From contig CAMZLQ010000002.1 of assembly GCA_947311585.1 (NCBI GenBank), positions 1-51,405 on the forward strand: 51,405 nt of DNA, given 5' to 3'. Below the pieces are notes generated by a model. That model saw only the letters and a program-made list of their open reading frames with translations. It was not told where the DNA came from and did no database searches. Positions 18,576 to 27,775 of this stretch are shown in pieces. Made by a program: the position numbers and the translations under genes. This DNA comes from an uncultured Alcanivoracaceae bacterium. Lineage in GTDB: Bacteria > Pseudomonadota > Gammaproteobacteria > Xanthomonadales > Marinicellaceae. Positions within the stretch are counted from its first letter, which is position 1, and the number at the start of each line of letters is the position of its first letter.

Positions 18576-20174
18576 TTAGCTAGTTGTTACACCTTGTTTA
18601 AGAAGGTATTCTTGGTAAGTTCCACGATGGTCGTGCACTTTACCTTCTTCAATTTCAATAATACGTGTCGCAATTGAGGAAACAAATTGCCTATCATGCG
18701 AAACAAAGATTAATGTGCCTTCGTAGTTTTCTAATGCCAAGTTTAATGATTCGATAGATTCCATATCCAAGTGATTGGTTGGCTCATCCATAAACAAGAT
18801 ATTGGGTTTTTGTAGCATAATTTTACCAAACATCATGCGTCCTTTTTCTCCACCAGATAAAACATTAAGCTTTTTGCGTGAATCTTCTTTTGAAAACAAT
18901 AAACGTCCCATAACACTGCGTACAGCCTGTTCATCATCTTCTGGTTTTTTCCATTGCATCATCCAATCAAAGGCAGTAGTATTTTCAACAAATTCTGCCA
19001 TATTATCTTGCTTGAAATAAGCGACTTCTGCATTTTCAGACCACTTAACCGAACCACTATCTGGCTTAATGGTTTCTGTCATGCAATTAAGTAAAGTTGT
19101 TTTACCAATACCGTTTGCGCCGATTATGGCAAGTCTTTCGCCAACCTCAAGGGTAAATGACAGGTCTTCAAATAAATTTTTGCCATCAAATCCTTTCGTT
19201 ATGTCTTTTATACTGATGGCATTCCTGAATAATTTTTTCTCTTGCTCAAAAACTATATAAGGATTAACACGAGAGGATGGTTTAATGTGATGCAGTTGAA
19301 TTTTATCCAGTTGTTTTTGTCTTGACGTGGCTTGTTTGGCTTTTGATGCATTGGCTGAAAATCGGCTAACGAATTGTTTTAATTCGGAAATCTGAGCTTT
19401 CATCTTCGCATTTTCATTTTGTAAGCGTTCACGTGATTGCGTAGCAGCGGTCATGTATTCGTCATAATTACCAGGGAATAAACGCAAGGTGTTGTAATCC
19501 AAATCAACCATGTGAGTACACACTGAATTAAGGAAATGCCTATCGTGAGAAATAATAATCATGGTGGCTTTTCTAGCATTTAGTGTATCTTCCAGCCAGC
19601 GAATGGTATTGATATCCAAGTTATTGGTTGGCTCATCAAGTAATAAATAATCAGGTTCTCCAAATAGTGCTTGAGCTAAAAGTACCCGTAATTTCCAACC
19701 TGGAGCCACTTCGCTCATAGGTCCATAGTGCTGTTCTTCAGGAATTTCCAAACCCATCAATAATTCACCAGCACGAGCCTCGGCAGAATAGCCGTCCATT
19801 TCGGCAAATTCTGTTTCTAAATCGGCAACTCTAATCCCGTCTTCATCTGACATTTCGGCTTGATTATAAATTTTGTCACGGGCTTCTTTAACCGCCCAGA
19901 GCTTTTTATCACCCATAATGACTGTATCCAATACGGAATACTCTTCAAAAGCGTATTGATCCTGCCCTAAAATCCCAAGTTTTTCATGCTCGCCATAGGA
20001 AACAGTGCCATTAGTTGGCTTTAATTCTCCTGTGATGATTTTCATGAAAGTGGATTTTCCCGATCCGTTGGCTCCGATTAAACCATAGCGATTGCCATTG
20101 CCAAATTTCATGGAAATGTTTTCAAAAAGAGGTTTTGAACCGAATTGTATGCCGATATTTGCAGTAACTATCAT
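18576..20174 (-). CDS. ybiT: ABC-F ribosome-associated ATPase, YbiT type
   Basis: 532 residues (E. coli YbiT has 530) with two ABC domains and no membrane part. The first P-loop GANGSGKST is at residues 34-42, with [11 protein letters not shown] and SHDRHFLN. An inter-domain linker helix rich in Lys, Gln and Arg precedes [20 protein letters not shown]. The second domain has [22 protein letters not shown] and MDEPTNHLD. Near-identity to YbiT at [19 protein letters not shown] makes the subfamily call firm. ABC-F proteins bind the ribosomal E site and relieve stalls; the exact role of YbiT is less settled. Confidence 0.94.
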   Translation of the reverse strand: MIVTANIGIQFGSKPLFENISMKFGNGNRYGLIGANGSGKSTFMKIITGELKPTNGTVSYGEHEKLGILGQDQYAFEEYSVLDTVIMGDKKLWAVKEARDKIYNQAEMSDEDGIRVADLETEFAEMDGYSAEARAGELLMGLEIPEEQHYGPMSEVAPGWKLRVLLAQALFGEPDYLLLDEPTNNLDINTIRWLEDTLNARKATMIIISHDRHFLNSVCTHMVDLDYNTLRLFPGNYDEYMTAATQSRERLQNENAKMKAQISELKQFVSRFSANASKAKQATSRQKQLDKIQLHHIKPSSRVNPYIVFEQEKKLFRNAISIKDITKGFDGKNLFEDLSFTLEVGERLAIIGANGIGKTTLLNCMTETIKPDSGSVKWSENAEVAYFKQDNMAEFVENTTAFDWMMQWKKPEDDEQAVRSVMGRLLFSKEDSRKKLNVLSGGEKGRMMFGKIMLQKPNILFMDEPTNHLDMESIESLNLALENYEGTLIFVSHDRQFVSSIATRIIEIEEGKVHDHRGTYQEYLLKQGVTTS

Positions 20175-20297
20175 AATTGTGTCTGTGTGGTGTTGCTTAA
20201 AAAGGGCGCGATTATACCTTTTGTTGTGCCTAAAATGAATGGATAAGATTCATTTGCCCTTAATTTTATGACTAATAGCCTATTGGCAATACAAAAT

Positions 20298-20340
20298 AGT
20301 GACCATTAAGCTTACTGAAGTAAGTACAGTAATGGTCACT
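20298..20340 (-). terminator. Terminator-like inverted repeat after the RND operon
   Basis: Eleven-bp perfect arms AGTGACCATTA/TAATGGTCACT (20298-20308 and 20330-20340), with a smaller stem inside (CTTACT/AGTAAG). On the minus strand it is followed by ATTTTGT. It lies 5 bp after the RND gene stop and upstream of ybiT. Confidence 0.65.
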
Positions 20341-20344
20341 AATA

Positions 20345-23300
20345 TTAAGTTTTGATTGGAAATCGTGATAAGTACCAAAAATATAAGACTGGTATCAATA
20401 TCAAGGTCAAAGCAGTTGATACCAGTATACCACTTATTAATGATACAGCTAATCCGTTAAATATAGGATCATCTAAGATAAAGAAGGCTCCCATCATGGC
20501 AGCAACACCCGTAAGAATAATGGGTTTAGCACGAACTTTAGCTGAGTTGATGACTGCCTCGCTTAAAGGAGTGCCAGCGGTGACTTGCATTTTGATGAAG
20601 TCCACCAATAGAATAGAGTTTCTGACAATAATACCAGCCAAAGCAATCATACCAATCATTGATGTTGCGGTAAATTGAGCACCAGCAATCCAGTGACCAG
20701 GCATTACGCCAATGATTGTTAAGGGAATAGGTGCCATGATAATCAAGGGCACAAAGTAGGAGCTAAATTGCGCAACAATAAGCAAATAAATTAATATCAG
20801 ACCTATGCCATAAGCTATGCCCATGTCTCGAAATGTTTCGTAAGTAATTTGCCATTCTCCATCCCATTTTAAGCTGGGTTTGGTGACAAATTGAGGAGCC
20901 TGAATAAACTGTTGTTCAACGTGACCTTCATCCTCAATAATGTCGACTAACTCAAACATGCCATAAAGTGGAGAATCCTGAAACCCAGACATGTCAGCCG
21001 TAACAAATGTTACGGGCAATAAATCTTTGTGGTAGATGGTTTGTTGCCAGTTAGCTTGCTCAACATTGACGACTTCATCCAAAATTACACGACCTCCATT
21101 GCTGGTTTGAATAGGAATATTCAATAAAGTTTGCCAATCATTTTGTCTATTAGCAGGAATTTCCATGCGAATAGGAACGCTGTATTTATTGTTGGGGTTG
21201 TGCAAATAACTGATGTCATTTCCACTTAATGCGGTTTGAATGGTTTTGGCTATTTGGGCTTGAGAAACACCTAATTGGCTGGCTTTTGCTCGGTCTATAA
21301 CAATAATTTGACGCAGAGTAGCGCTTTCGATTGAAGTGTCAATATCAACAATGCCATCAGCCTTATGAAAGGCTTTTTCTACGGCGAGTGCTGTTTTTGT
21401 TCTTGCTTCATCAGATTGTCCGTAAATTTCAGCGACTAAAGGCGATTGCACAGGAGGTCCTGGTGGCACTTCAATGATTTTAGCTAAGGCGTCGTGTCGT
21501 TTAGCAATTTTTGTAATTTCATCTCGAATAGCAACAGCCACTTCGTGAGACTTTCGTTTTCTATCGTGTTTATCCACCAAGGTGATTTGAATGTCTCCCA
21601 TGTTAGGTCCTTGCCTGAGGAAATATTGGCGAACCAATCCATTGAAATTAATTGGTGAGGCTGTTCCTGCATATGCCACCATGTGTTCGATTTCAGGAAT
21701 GCTCTTAAGGTATTGACTGATTTCTAGCATCACTTGATTAGTACTTTCTAAGGTTGTGCCTTCTTTGGTATCGACAACGATTTGAATTTCTGATTTGTTA
21801 TCAAACGGAAGCATTTTTAAGATGACATTTTGGCTGGGTACGAGCATAACCGAAATAAACATTAAAAACACCACGCCAAAAACAAGTAAATAGCGATTAA
21901 GTTTGCCTTTTTTATTGTTGCCCAAGAAAGGGCTCATGAGTTTGTTGAAAATACTCTTTTTGTCTGTATTTTCTTCACTGTGATGGATTTTATCCCCAAT
22001 GATTTTTCTAAATAACCACGGAGTGACTATCAAGGCAATCAATAAAGACAATAACATGCCCATGGAAGCATTAATTGGAATAGGGCTCATGTAAGGACCC
22101 ATTAAACCCGTTACAAATGCCATTGGCATCAAGGCAGCAATAACGGTAAAAGTGGCTAAAATTGTTGGTCCGCCGACTTCATCTACCGCTATTGGGATGA
22201 GTTCGGATAATTTTTTCTTGCCCTGACTCAAATGGCGATGAATATTTTCTACAATTACTACGGCATCATCAACTAAAATACCAATGGAGAAAATTAAGGC
22301 AAATAAGGATACCCGATTCAAGGTGAATCCATATGCCCAAGAAGCAAATAGTGTCACGGCTAAAGTGATGGAAACGGCTAGTCCAACGACAATGGCTTCC
22401 TTCCAACCCAAAAAGAAAATAATCAATAACACGACCGAAGCGGTGGCAAACACCAGTTTGGTCATTAATTTTTTGGCTTTTGCATCGGCAGTTGCACCAT
22501 AGTTTCGGGTAATTTCGACGTGAACATCGCCAGGAATATGGGTTTTTTTCAATTGTTCGCCTGCATTAATCACGGCATTGGCAATATCCACAGCATTAGT
22601 GCCTGCCTTTTTGCCAATGGCAATAGTAACAGCTGGGGTAAAGTCAGGGTGTTTCTTGCTGTTGTTGCCTTTCCACGCCTTACCCGCAGTCATCCACACA
22701 TAAGTTTCTGGCGTATCAGGCCCGTCGGTAATGGTTGCAATATCTGTTAAATAAACAGGCAAGCCATTGCGTACAGCAACAACGAGTTCCTTAATATCAT
22801 CCACATTGGCAAGTAAAGTTCCTGTTTCAACAGGAGTTGTTTGGTTGTTTTGAGTAATATAGCCAGAGTGGGTTGCTATGTTGTTCATTTTTAGGGCATT
22901 TTCGATGGCACTAAAGTCTAAATTATAGGCAGATAAATCTTCAGGATTAAGGACAATATGCACCACATGACTTGGACCACCTGTTGTTTCAACAATACGC
23001 GTGTTGGGAATGCGTTTGATTTCAGCCTCTAATGCGTGCGCGACTTGTTGCAATTCATAGCTGCCTTTATCTGGATTTTCACTCCATAGTGTTGCCGTCA
23101 CAATGGGCACGTCATCGATTCCCATCGGTTTAATTAAGGGTTGAGATGCACCAAGTGAGTAGGGAAGCCAATCGCTATTGGATTGAATTTCATTATAAAG
23201 GGCAACGATGGCATCTTTGCGTTTAACCCCGACTTTAAATTGCACACTAACGATAGACATGCCTGGGCGTGAAACCGAATAGACGTGCTTAATGTTTTCT

Positions 23301-23536
23301 ATTGAATCTAACACTTGCTCAGCAGGGTAGGAAATTAAATTTTCCACCTCTTTAGCACTGGCTCCAGGTAAAGCAATATAAATGTTGGCAAAGGTAACAT
23401 CTATTTGGGGCTCTTCTTCTCGTGGTGTGATGAAAATAGCAAATACACCCAATAAAACTGCAACTAACGCAATTAATGGGGTTATCGGGTTGTTTTGAAA
23501 TTTATCAGCTAATCGTCCTGAAATTGAAAGTTTCAT
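20345..23536 (-). CDS. RND-family efflux transporter, inner-membrane pump
   Basis: 1063 residues, the length of AcrB/HAE1-type pumps. A membrane helix at about 18-38 is followed by a large periplasmic loop (GASAKEVENLISYPAEQVL, IENIKHVYSVSRPGMS), a helix block with the proton-relay motif GILVDDAVVIVENIHRH, a second periplasmic loop and a final helix block (TSMIGMIALAGIIVRNSILLVDF). It extrudes small molecules using the proton gradient; substrate is unknown. It is translated 3 bp after its adaptor and no TolC-like channel gene is present, so the outer-membrane partner must be elsewhere. Confidence 0.93.
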   Translation of the reverse strand: MKLSISGRLADKFQNNPITPLIALVAVLLGVFAIFITPREEEPQIDVTFANIYIALPGASAKEVENLISYPAEQVLDSIENIKHVYSVSRPGMSIVSVQFKVGVKRKDAIVALYNEIQSNSDWLPYSLGASQPLIKPMGIDDVPIVTATLWSENPDKGSYELQQVAHALEAEIKRIPNTRIVETTGGPSHVVHIVLNPEDLSAYNLDFSAIENALKMNNIATHSGYITQNNQTTPVETGTLLANVDDIKELVVAVRNGLPVYLTDIATITDGPDTPETYVWMTAGKAWKGNNSKKHPDFTPAVTIAIGKKAGTNAVDIANAVINAGEQLKKTHIPGDVHVEITRNYGATADAKAKKLMTKLVFATASVVLLIIFFLGWKEAIVVGLAVSITLAVTLFASWAYGFTLNRVSLFALIFSIGILVDDAVVIVENIHRHLSQGKKKLSELIPIAVDEVGGPTILATFTVIAALMPMAFVTGLMGPYMSPIPINASMGMLLSLLIALIVTPWLFRKIIGDKIHHSEENTDKKSIFNKLMSPFLGNNKKGKLNRYLLVFGVVFLMFISVMLVPSQNVILKMLPFDNKSEIQIVVDTKEGTTLESTNQVMLEISQYLKSIPEIEHMVAYAGTASPINFNGLVRQYFLRQGPNMGDIQITLVDKHDRKRKSHEVAVAIRDEITKIAKRHDALAKIIEVPPGPPVQSPLVAEIYGQSDEARTKTALAVEKAFHKADGIVDIDTSIESATLRQIIVIDRAKASQLGVSQAQIAKTIQTALSGNDISYLHNPNNKYSVPIRMEIPANRQNDWQTLLNIPIQTSNGGRVILDEVVNVEQANWQQTIYHKDLLPVTFVTADMSGFQDSPLYGMFELVDIIEDEGHVEQQFIQAPQFVTKPSLKWDGEWQITYETFRDMGIAYGIGLILIYLLIVAQFSSYFVPLIIMAPIPLTIIGVMPGHWIAGAQFTATSMIGMIALAGIIVRNSILLVDFIKMQVTAGTPLSEAVINSAKVRAKPIILTGVAAMMGAFFILDDPIFNGLAVSLISGILVSTALTLILIPVLYFWYLSRFPIKT

Positions 23537-23539
23537 GTT

Positions 23540-24526
23540 TTAACTCCCTGTTTTTTCAGAAAGGGGGTTGAGTAGAATTTCTTCATTTGCTGATAAGCCA
23601 GAGATAACCTCGATGTTATCGCCATAAGATGAACCCAATTTGATGTGTCTTAAAATTTTATTATTGCCACTTTTAACGTAAACCATGGTTAGTTCACTGC
23701 GGTGAATCACCGCATTGTGCGGAATAATTATGGTATTTTTTTCACCCACTTTTAAAGCGACTTTAACTGTCATGCCTGGAAATAATGAAGTTTCTCCAGT
23801 TTCTAAATCTATGCGCGTTTTAAAAGTTCGAGACAGTCGGTCAGCATAAGGAAAAACAGTAATACTCTTAGGGTTAAATTGTTTGCCATTAATGATGACT
23901 TTAGCTTGTGGATTGGTTTTGGCTTGATTAATTATTTTTTCTGGAATATAGGTAACAACGCGAAGTTTATTTAAACTTAATCCTTCCATAATAGGTGTGC
24001 CAGGGCTAACTACTTCACCTTGTTCAACAAAACGTTTGGTGACAATGCCATCATAAGGTGCACGAATTACAGTGTATTCCTGTTGCTTTTTTGCACTGAC
24101 AACTGCAGATTGCGCAGCTTTATAACGTGCCTCTAAGGCGTTTTTATTTGATAGAGCCTGATCTAATTGACTTTTAGCCACAAGTTTTTTAGCATAAATA
24201 TCTTTGATGCGTTCATAATCGGTCAGGGCTTGCTCAAAGGCAATTTTTGCCGCTTTTGCATTCGATAAAGCTTGATTTAGTGCAGCTTTTTGTTCGGTAT
24301 TGGTAAATTCTACAAGAATCGACCCTTTGGCTACAAAGTCATCCACATCGTAATGCAATTTTTCTACACGACCAGCTGTTTGTGATGATACGGTGGCTTT
24401 ATTAACGGCTTCGACTTCACCATTAAGTTGTCTAAAGCTATCTATAGTTTCAATTTTTGTTTGATACCATTGTGCAAAAGTAGTTGTTTGTACAAGAGTT
24501 AAAATTAATAGTGTTATTGTTTTCAT
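23540..24526 (-). CDS. RND efflux periplasmic adaptor (membrane fusion protein)
   Basis: 328 residues with a signal peptide (residues 1-18, ending TFAQ). The biotinyl-lipoyl half (VEKLHYDVDDFVAKGSILV), an alpha-helical hairpin (about 70-125, with many Ala/Lys/Gln) and the closing half-motif YTVIRAPYDGIVTKRFVEQG are in the usual order, followed by the beta-barrel domain. It links the inner-membrane pump to an outer-membrane channel. It is first in the two-gene operon, whose promoter is overlapped by a perfect palindrome. Confidence 0.92.
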   Translation of the reverse strand: MKTITLLILTLVQTTTFAQWYQTKIETIDSFRQLNGEVEAVNKATVSSQTAGRVEKLHYDVDDFVAKGSILVEFTNTEQKAALNQALSNAKAAKIAFEQALTDYERIKDIYAKKLVAKSQLDQALSNKNALEARYKAAQSAVVSAKKQQEYTVIRAPYDGIVTKRFVEQGEVVSPGTPIMEGLSLNKLRVVTYIPEKIINQAKTNPQAKVIINGKQFNPKSITVFPYADRLSRTFKTRIDLETGETSLFPGMTVKVALKVGEKNTIIIPHNAVIHRSELTMVYVKSGNNKILRHIKLGSSYGDNIEVISGLSANEEILLNPLSEKTGS

Positions 24527-24543
24527 AGCATACTCTAGGGATG

Positions 24544-24588
24544 TTATATTAGAAAATGCTAATATAATGATTTTTAAATAAATTTCAA
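24544..24588 (-). promoter_or_regulatory. RND operon promoter overlapped by a perfect palindrome
   Basis: Minus-strand promoter: -35 TTGAAA (24583-24588), 16-nt spacer, -10 TATATT (24561-24566). The -10 lies within a 24-bp inverted repeat with perfect 9-bp arms TTATATTAG (24544-24552) and CTAATATAA (24559-24567), 18 bp upstream of the adaptor start. Size and position fit a TetR- or MarR-type repressor site. No such regulator gene is adjacent. Confidence 0.6.
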
Positions 24589-24679
24589 GTTGATTGTAAC
24601 ATAAGATTAAAAATTATAGAAAATTATTAAAATTGTTGTAGGATAGAGAATTTAACGCGATATCAAACTAAATAGACAC

Positions 24680-25861
24680 ATGATTACAGAATTAAAGAAT
24701 AAAGTTCTTGAAGATTTATCAGAGTTAATTATTCAAAATGCCGAGACAATTATAACTGCTAACAAAAGAGATTTGTCCAATTGTTCACAAGATGATGAAG
24801 CACTTTATGATAGGCTTAAAGTTAATGATGCCAAAATAAAAGGCATGCAACTATCTGTGCTAAAAGTTAAACAAATGAATGACCCGGAAGGTCAGGTATT
24901 ATACAGTCACCAAAAGGAGCCTGATTTGTTGATTGAAAATCGTGTTGTTCCGTTTGGAACAATATTGATTATTTATGAATCTCGACCCGATGTCACCATA
25001 GAAGCAGCCATAACAGCTTTTAAAGCAGGCAATAAAATTTTACTCAAAGGGGGGAAAGAAGCCAGAAATACCAATTTAGTATTAACAGATTTATGGCAAC
25101 ACGCTTTAGAAAAAAATGGACAAGATAAACATGCCGTACAATACTTAGATTATGACCGTCAGCAAACACAAGAATTAATTCAAAGTAAAGAGCTTAAAAT
25201 AGATGTGATTATTCCACGCGGAGGGGAGCAATTAATCAATTCTATACGTGAAAATACCGATATTCCAATGATAATATCAGGGCGCGGTAATAACTTTATG
25301 TTTATTGATGAAAATGCTGATTTTGATATGGCAATTAAAATAATACTTGATGGAAAAACGCGAATCAGTGTCTGCAATGCTTTGGATAAAGTTTATATTC
25401 ACCCGTCTCATGCTGCTGATAAATTGCAAAAATTAATTGCAGCATTGATTAACAATCAAATAGAAATAGTTGCAGATGATGCCATAGCCGCATTAAATAA
25501 CAGAATAAAACCAATAAAAAATAACAAGGTCTTTTATGAAGAATTTTTAGCCAGCAAAATATTATTGGCACAAGTTGACAGTATGGAACAGGCTATTGTT
25601 GGAATTAATCAGTATTCAGGCGGGCATTCGGCAGTTATTGTCACCAATGATAAAATAAAAGCACAGCAATTTCAGCACTCGGTGGATTGTGCAGCGGTCT
25701 ATCACAATGCCTCCACACGTTATACCGATGGCGGTGAGTTTGGTTTAGGTGCAGAAATTGCTATAAGCACGCAAAAACTGCATTTTCGAGGACCTGTTGG
25801 GCTTAACGAATTGGTTACAAATAAGTGGTTTATTTCTGGAAATGGTAATGTTCGTGGGTGA
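24680..25861 (+). CDS. proA: Gamma-glutamyl phosphate reductase
   Basis: Second step of proline synthesis: NADPH-dependent reduction of glutamyl-5-phosphate to the semialdehyde. 393 residues, about 20 shorter at the N-terminus than the E. coli enzyme. The aldehyde-dehydrogenase fold is clear: VPFGTILIIYESRPDVT, LLKGGKEARNTN, the catalytic Cys232 in RISVCNALDK, and the C-terminal DGGEFGLGAEIAISTQKLH. It lies upstream of proB with a 3-bp gap; E. coli has the reverse order. The sequence flavour (YESRPDVTIEAAITAFKAGN) recalls Bacteroidota enzymes, which hints at transfer but needs a tree. Confidence 0.94.
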   Translation: MITELKNKVLEDLSELIIQNAETIITANKRDLSNCSQDDEALYDRLKVNDAKIKGMQLSVLKVKQMNDPEGQVLYSHQKEPDLLIENRVVPFGTILIIYESRPDVTIEAAITAFKAGNKILLKGGKEARNTNLVLTDLWQHALEKNGQDKHAVQYLDYDRQQTQELIQSKELKIDVIIPRGGEQLINSIRENTDIPMIISGRGNNFMFIDENADFDMAIKIILDGKTRISVCNALDKVYIHPSHAADKLQKLIAALINNQIEIVADDAIAALNNRIKPIKNNKVFYEEFLASKILLAQVDSMEQAIVGINQYSGGHSAVIVTNDKIKAQQFQHSVDCAAVYHNASTRYTDGGEFGLGAEIAISTQKLHFRGPVGLNELVTNKWFISGNGNVRG

Positions 25862-25864
25862 TTT

Positions 25865-26626
25865 ATGAAAAAAACCTTAATTCTTAAAATTGGTTCATCA
25901 ACTTTAACCGCAGGTTCAAACCGCATTTCCCGCGGCAAAATTGAGGACATAGCGCGTCAATTAGTGCGACTTCGCCAAGATTATAATATCGCTATTGTTT
26001 CTTCAGGAGCCATTGCCACGGCTCAACATTTTATTGCTGTCAATAAGTGGAAAAAATCCGAATCAAAACAAGCACTTGCTGCAATTGGGCAACCCATTTT
26101 AATGCAAATTTATAACGAGATATTTCGTGACTTTGGACTACCCATGGCACAATGTTTAGTTACTTATAGAGATTTTGATAACCCAGAAGCACAAGATAAT
26201 ATATTAAACACACTGACTGACTTATTTGAAAACGATTTTATTCCAATCATCAATGAAAATGATACTATCGCAATTGATGAACTGGTTTTTGGTGACAATG
26301 ATAAATTGTCTGCCTATGTTGCCAACTTACTTAAAGCTGATTTACTTATGCTTGCCTCAGATATTGATGGTTTATTTGATAAGAACCCACAAAAGTACGC
26401 AGATGCTCAATTAATACCCGAAATTACTGACATAAGCCTTTGCATGCAGTACATCGATGAAAACACTAACAATAAACTTGGTACCGGTGGCATGACCTCT
26501 AAGATTCAGGCTGCTGAAATATGTTCTCGAGCCAAAACTCAGATGTGGATAGTTAACGGTGGAAAAAGAAATTTCATACTTGATTCAATTAACTATAAAA
26601 CGGCTCATACAAGGTTTGTTTTTTAA
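25865..26626 (+). CDS. proB: Glutamate 5-kinase without PUA domain
   Basis: First step of proline synthesis: ATP-dependent phosphorylation of glutamate. 253 residues, the amino-acid kinase domain only; E. coli ProB has 367 with a C-terminal PUA domain. Visible motifs are LILKIGSSTLT, VSSGAIATAQ, NENDTIAIDELVFGDNDKLSA and GTGGMTSKIQAAEIC. PUA-less forms exist in other bacteria and are active, but feedback control by proline may differ. It is read as an operon with proA, start 3 bp after the proA stop. Confidence 0.93.
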   Translation: MKKTLILKIGSSTLTAGSNRISRGKIEDIARQLVRLRQDYNIAIVSSGAIATAQHFIAVNKWKKSESKQALAAIGQPILMQIYNEIFRDFGLPMAQCLVTYRDFDNPEAQDNILNTLTDLFENDFIPIINENDTIAIDELVFGDNDKLSAYVANLLKADLLMLASDIDGLFDKNPQKYADAQLIPEITDISLCMQYIDENTNNKLGTGGMTSKIQAAEICSRAKTQMWIVNGGKRNFILDSINYKTAHTRFVF

Positions 26627-26629
26627 CTG

Positions 26630-26650
26630 GCAAAGAATATTTTTCTTTGC
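26630..26650 (+). terminator. Probable terminator after proAB
   Basis: Eight-bp stem GCAAAGAA/TTCTTTGC (26630-26637, 26643-26650) with loop TATTT, starting 4 bp after the proB stop. Only an A/T-rich tail without a clean T-run follows, so strength is uncertain. Confidence 0.45.
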
Positions 26651-26759
26651 ATTTAAATTGTGAAATAGTAAGAAGTTGTCTAATCATGTATAATAACCAT
26701 ATAAAAAGAATCCCTACATAGCGATTAATGGAATTAAAATAACTGAAAAGATCAGAAAA

Positions 26760-27140
26760 ATGAGTGAAGAACCTGTTAAATACGACTCACAAAAGCCAGA
26801 GAAAAAATACCCGATTTTACGATCATGGATTTATTATATTCTCGCTGTATTATTGCTTTATTTGTCTTATAAATTCTTGTTGGGCTTAGAACATGCAGGA
26901 ATTATAGATAGCCGAAAAAACAAAGGCTGGGTACTTGTTCTCGTTGGTATTTATCTCATAATTGGCATCGCCCTTAATGTGTTAATAACAAGAAAATTAA
27001 TGGATGAACAATACATCGAATACCACCACTTGTCTAATACGATTGGTAACATATTCAGAGACAAAATTAGTTTTATGCTTTTTTGGGTATTCAAGTATCC
27101 AATCCTATTAGTGCAAATAGCTGCAATCCAAAGGTTTTAA
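26760..27140 (+). CDS. Integral membrane protein of unknown function
   Basis: 126 residues: a charged cytoplasmic-looking N-terminus (about 20 residues), a membrane helix with ILRSWIYYILAVLLLYLSY, a second with WVLVLVGIYLIIGIALNVL, and a weaker third near the C-terminus (FMLFWVFKYPILLV). No family is recognised. It lies alone between proB and the converging cyanophycin operon. Confidence 0.6.
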   Translation: MSEEPVKYDSQKPEKKYPILRSWIYYILAVLLLYLSYKFLLGLEHAGIIDSRKNKGWVLVLVGIYLIIGIALNVLITRKLMDEQYIEYHHLSNTIGNIFRDKISFMLFWVFKYPILLVQIAAIQRF

Positions 27141-27142
27141 GA

Positions 27143-27173
27143 AAAAGGATAATAGTTAGGGGGGCATCCTTTT
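27143..27173. terminator. Hairpin between convergent genes
   Basis: Inverted repeat AAAAGGAT/ATCCTTTT (27143-27150, 27166-27173) with a 15-nt loop. It lies between the membrane-protein gene and the end of the Nudix gene. The A/T ends could act as a weak bidirectional terminator. Confidence 0.4.
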
Positions 27174-27193
27174 AGGTGAGTTTGTTTTCTTTT

Positions 27194-27766
27194 TTAATTG
27201 TCAAAATACCCTGTTTTTCTGGAGCCTTCAAAATCTTCGTGAATGTCTTCTAAGGCAATTGTAAAACCTGTTTTCATTTCTTTTACAAAGCGTTTGAGTG
27301 CGTGTTCGACACAGGGAAAGGCAATATTATCCCAAGGAATATCCTTAGGATAATATAGTTTTACATCCAAGCTTTCAGCAGTGGCTGTGAAGTGTTTGAC
27401 ATCCAACTGCGCTCTAAAAATGGTGTAAACCTGTGAGTTGCTAATGGTGTTGTAGATGCCAAAAAACTCGACATTTTTGAGTTTTGCTTCGGTTTCTTCA
27501 AAACACTCACGGCGAGCACCCGCTTGCACGGTTTCGCCTAATTCCATAAATCCAGCAGGTAAAGTCCAAGTTCCGTAACGTGGCTGGATTGCACGTTTAG
27601 CTAATAATATTTGGCCCTCGTGTTCAACAATCACACCCGTGATAATCTTTGGGTTTTGATAATGAATAGCCTTGCATTGAGTGCAAATAGCGCGTTTGTG
27701 GTCATCGGATGCTGGGATTTTATATTCCACTTTGGCACCACAATAATTGCAAAATTTTATTTTCAT
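27194..27766 (-). CDS. Nudix hydrolase with N-terminal zinc ribbon
   Basis: 190 residues. Cys6, Cys9, Cys28 and Cys31 form a zinc ribbon, followed by the Nudix fold. The Nudix box runs from Gly72 with Glu78 and the R-E-x-x-E-E core at residues 86-91 (RRECFEET), so catalysis should be intact. Zinc-ribbon Nudix proteins hydrolyse nucleoside diphosphate derivatives such as NADH or ADP-ribose; the substrate here is not determined. It starts 9 bp after the cphA stop and is therefore the last gene of the cyanophycin operon. That link may be transcriptional only. Confidence 0.88.
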   Translation of the reverse strand: MKIKFCNYCGAKVEYKIPASDDHKRAICTQCKAIHYQNPKIITGVIVEHEGQILLAKRAIQPRYGTWTLPAGFMELGETVQAGARRECFEETEAKLKNVEFFGIYNTISNSQVYTIFRAQLDVKHFTATAESLDVKLYYPKDIPWDNIAFPCVEHALKRFVKEMKTGFTIALEDIHEDFEGSRKTGYFDN

Positions 27767-27775
27767 GTCTTTTGC

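Noticed and set aside
20345-24526. RND operon as a heavy-metal (Cus/Czc) system
   Set aside because: No Met/His metal relay or CusF/CusC neighbours; the sequence looks like the general HAE1 group.
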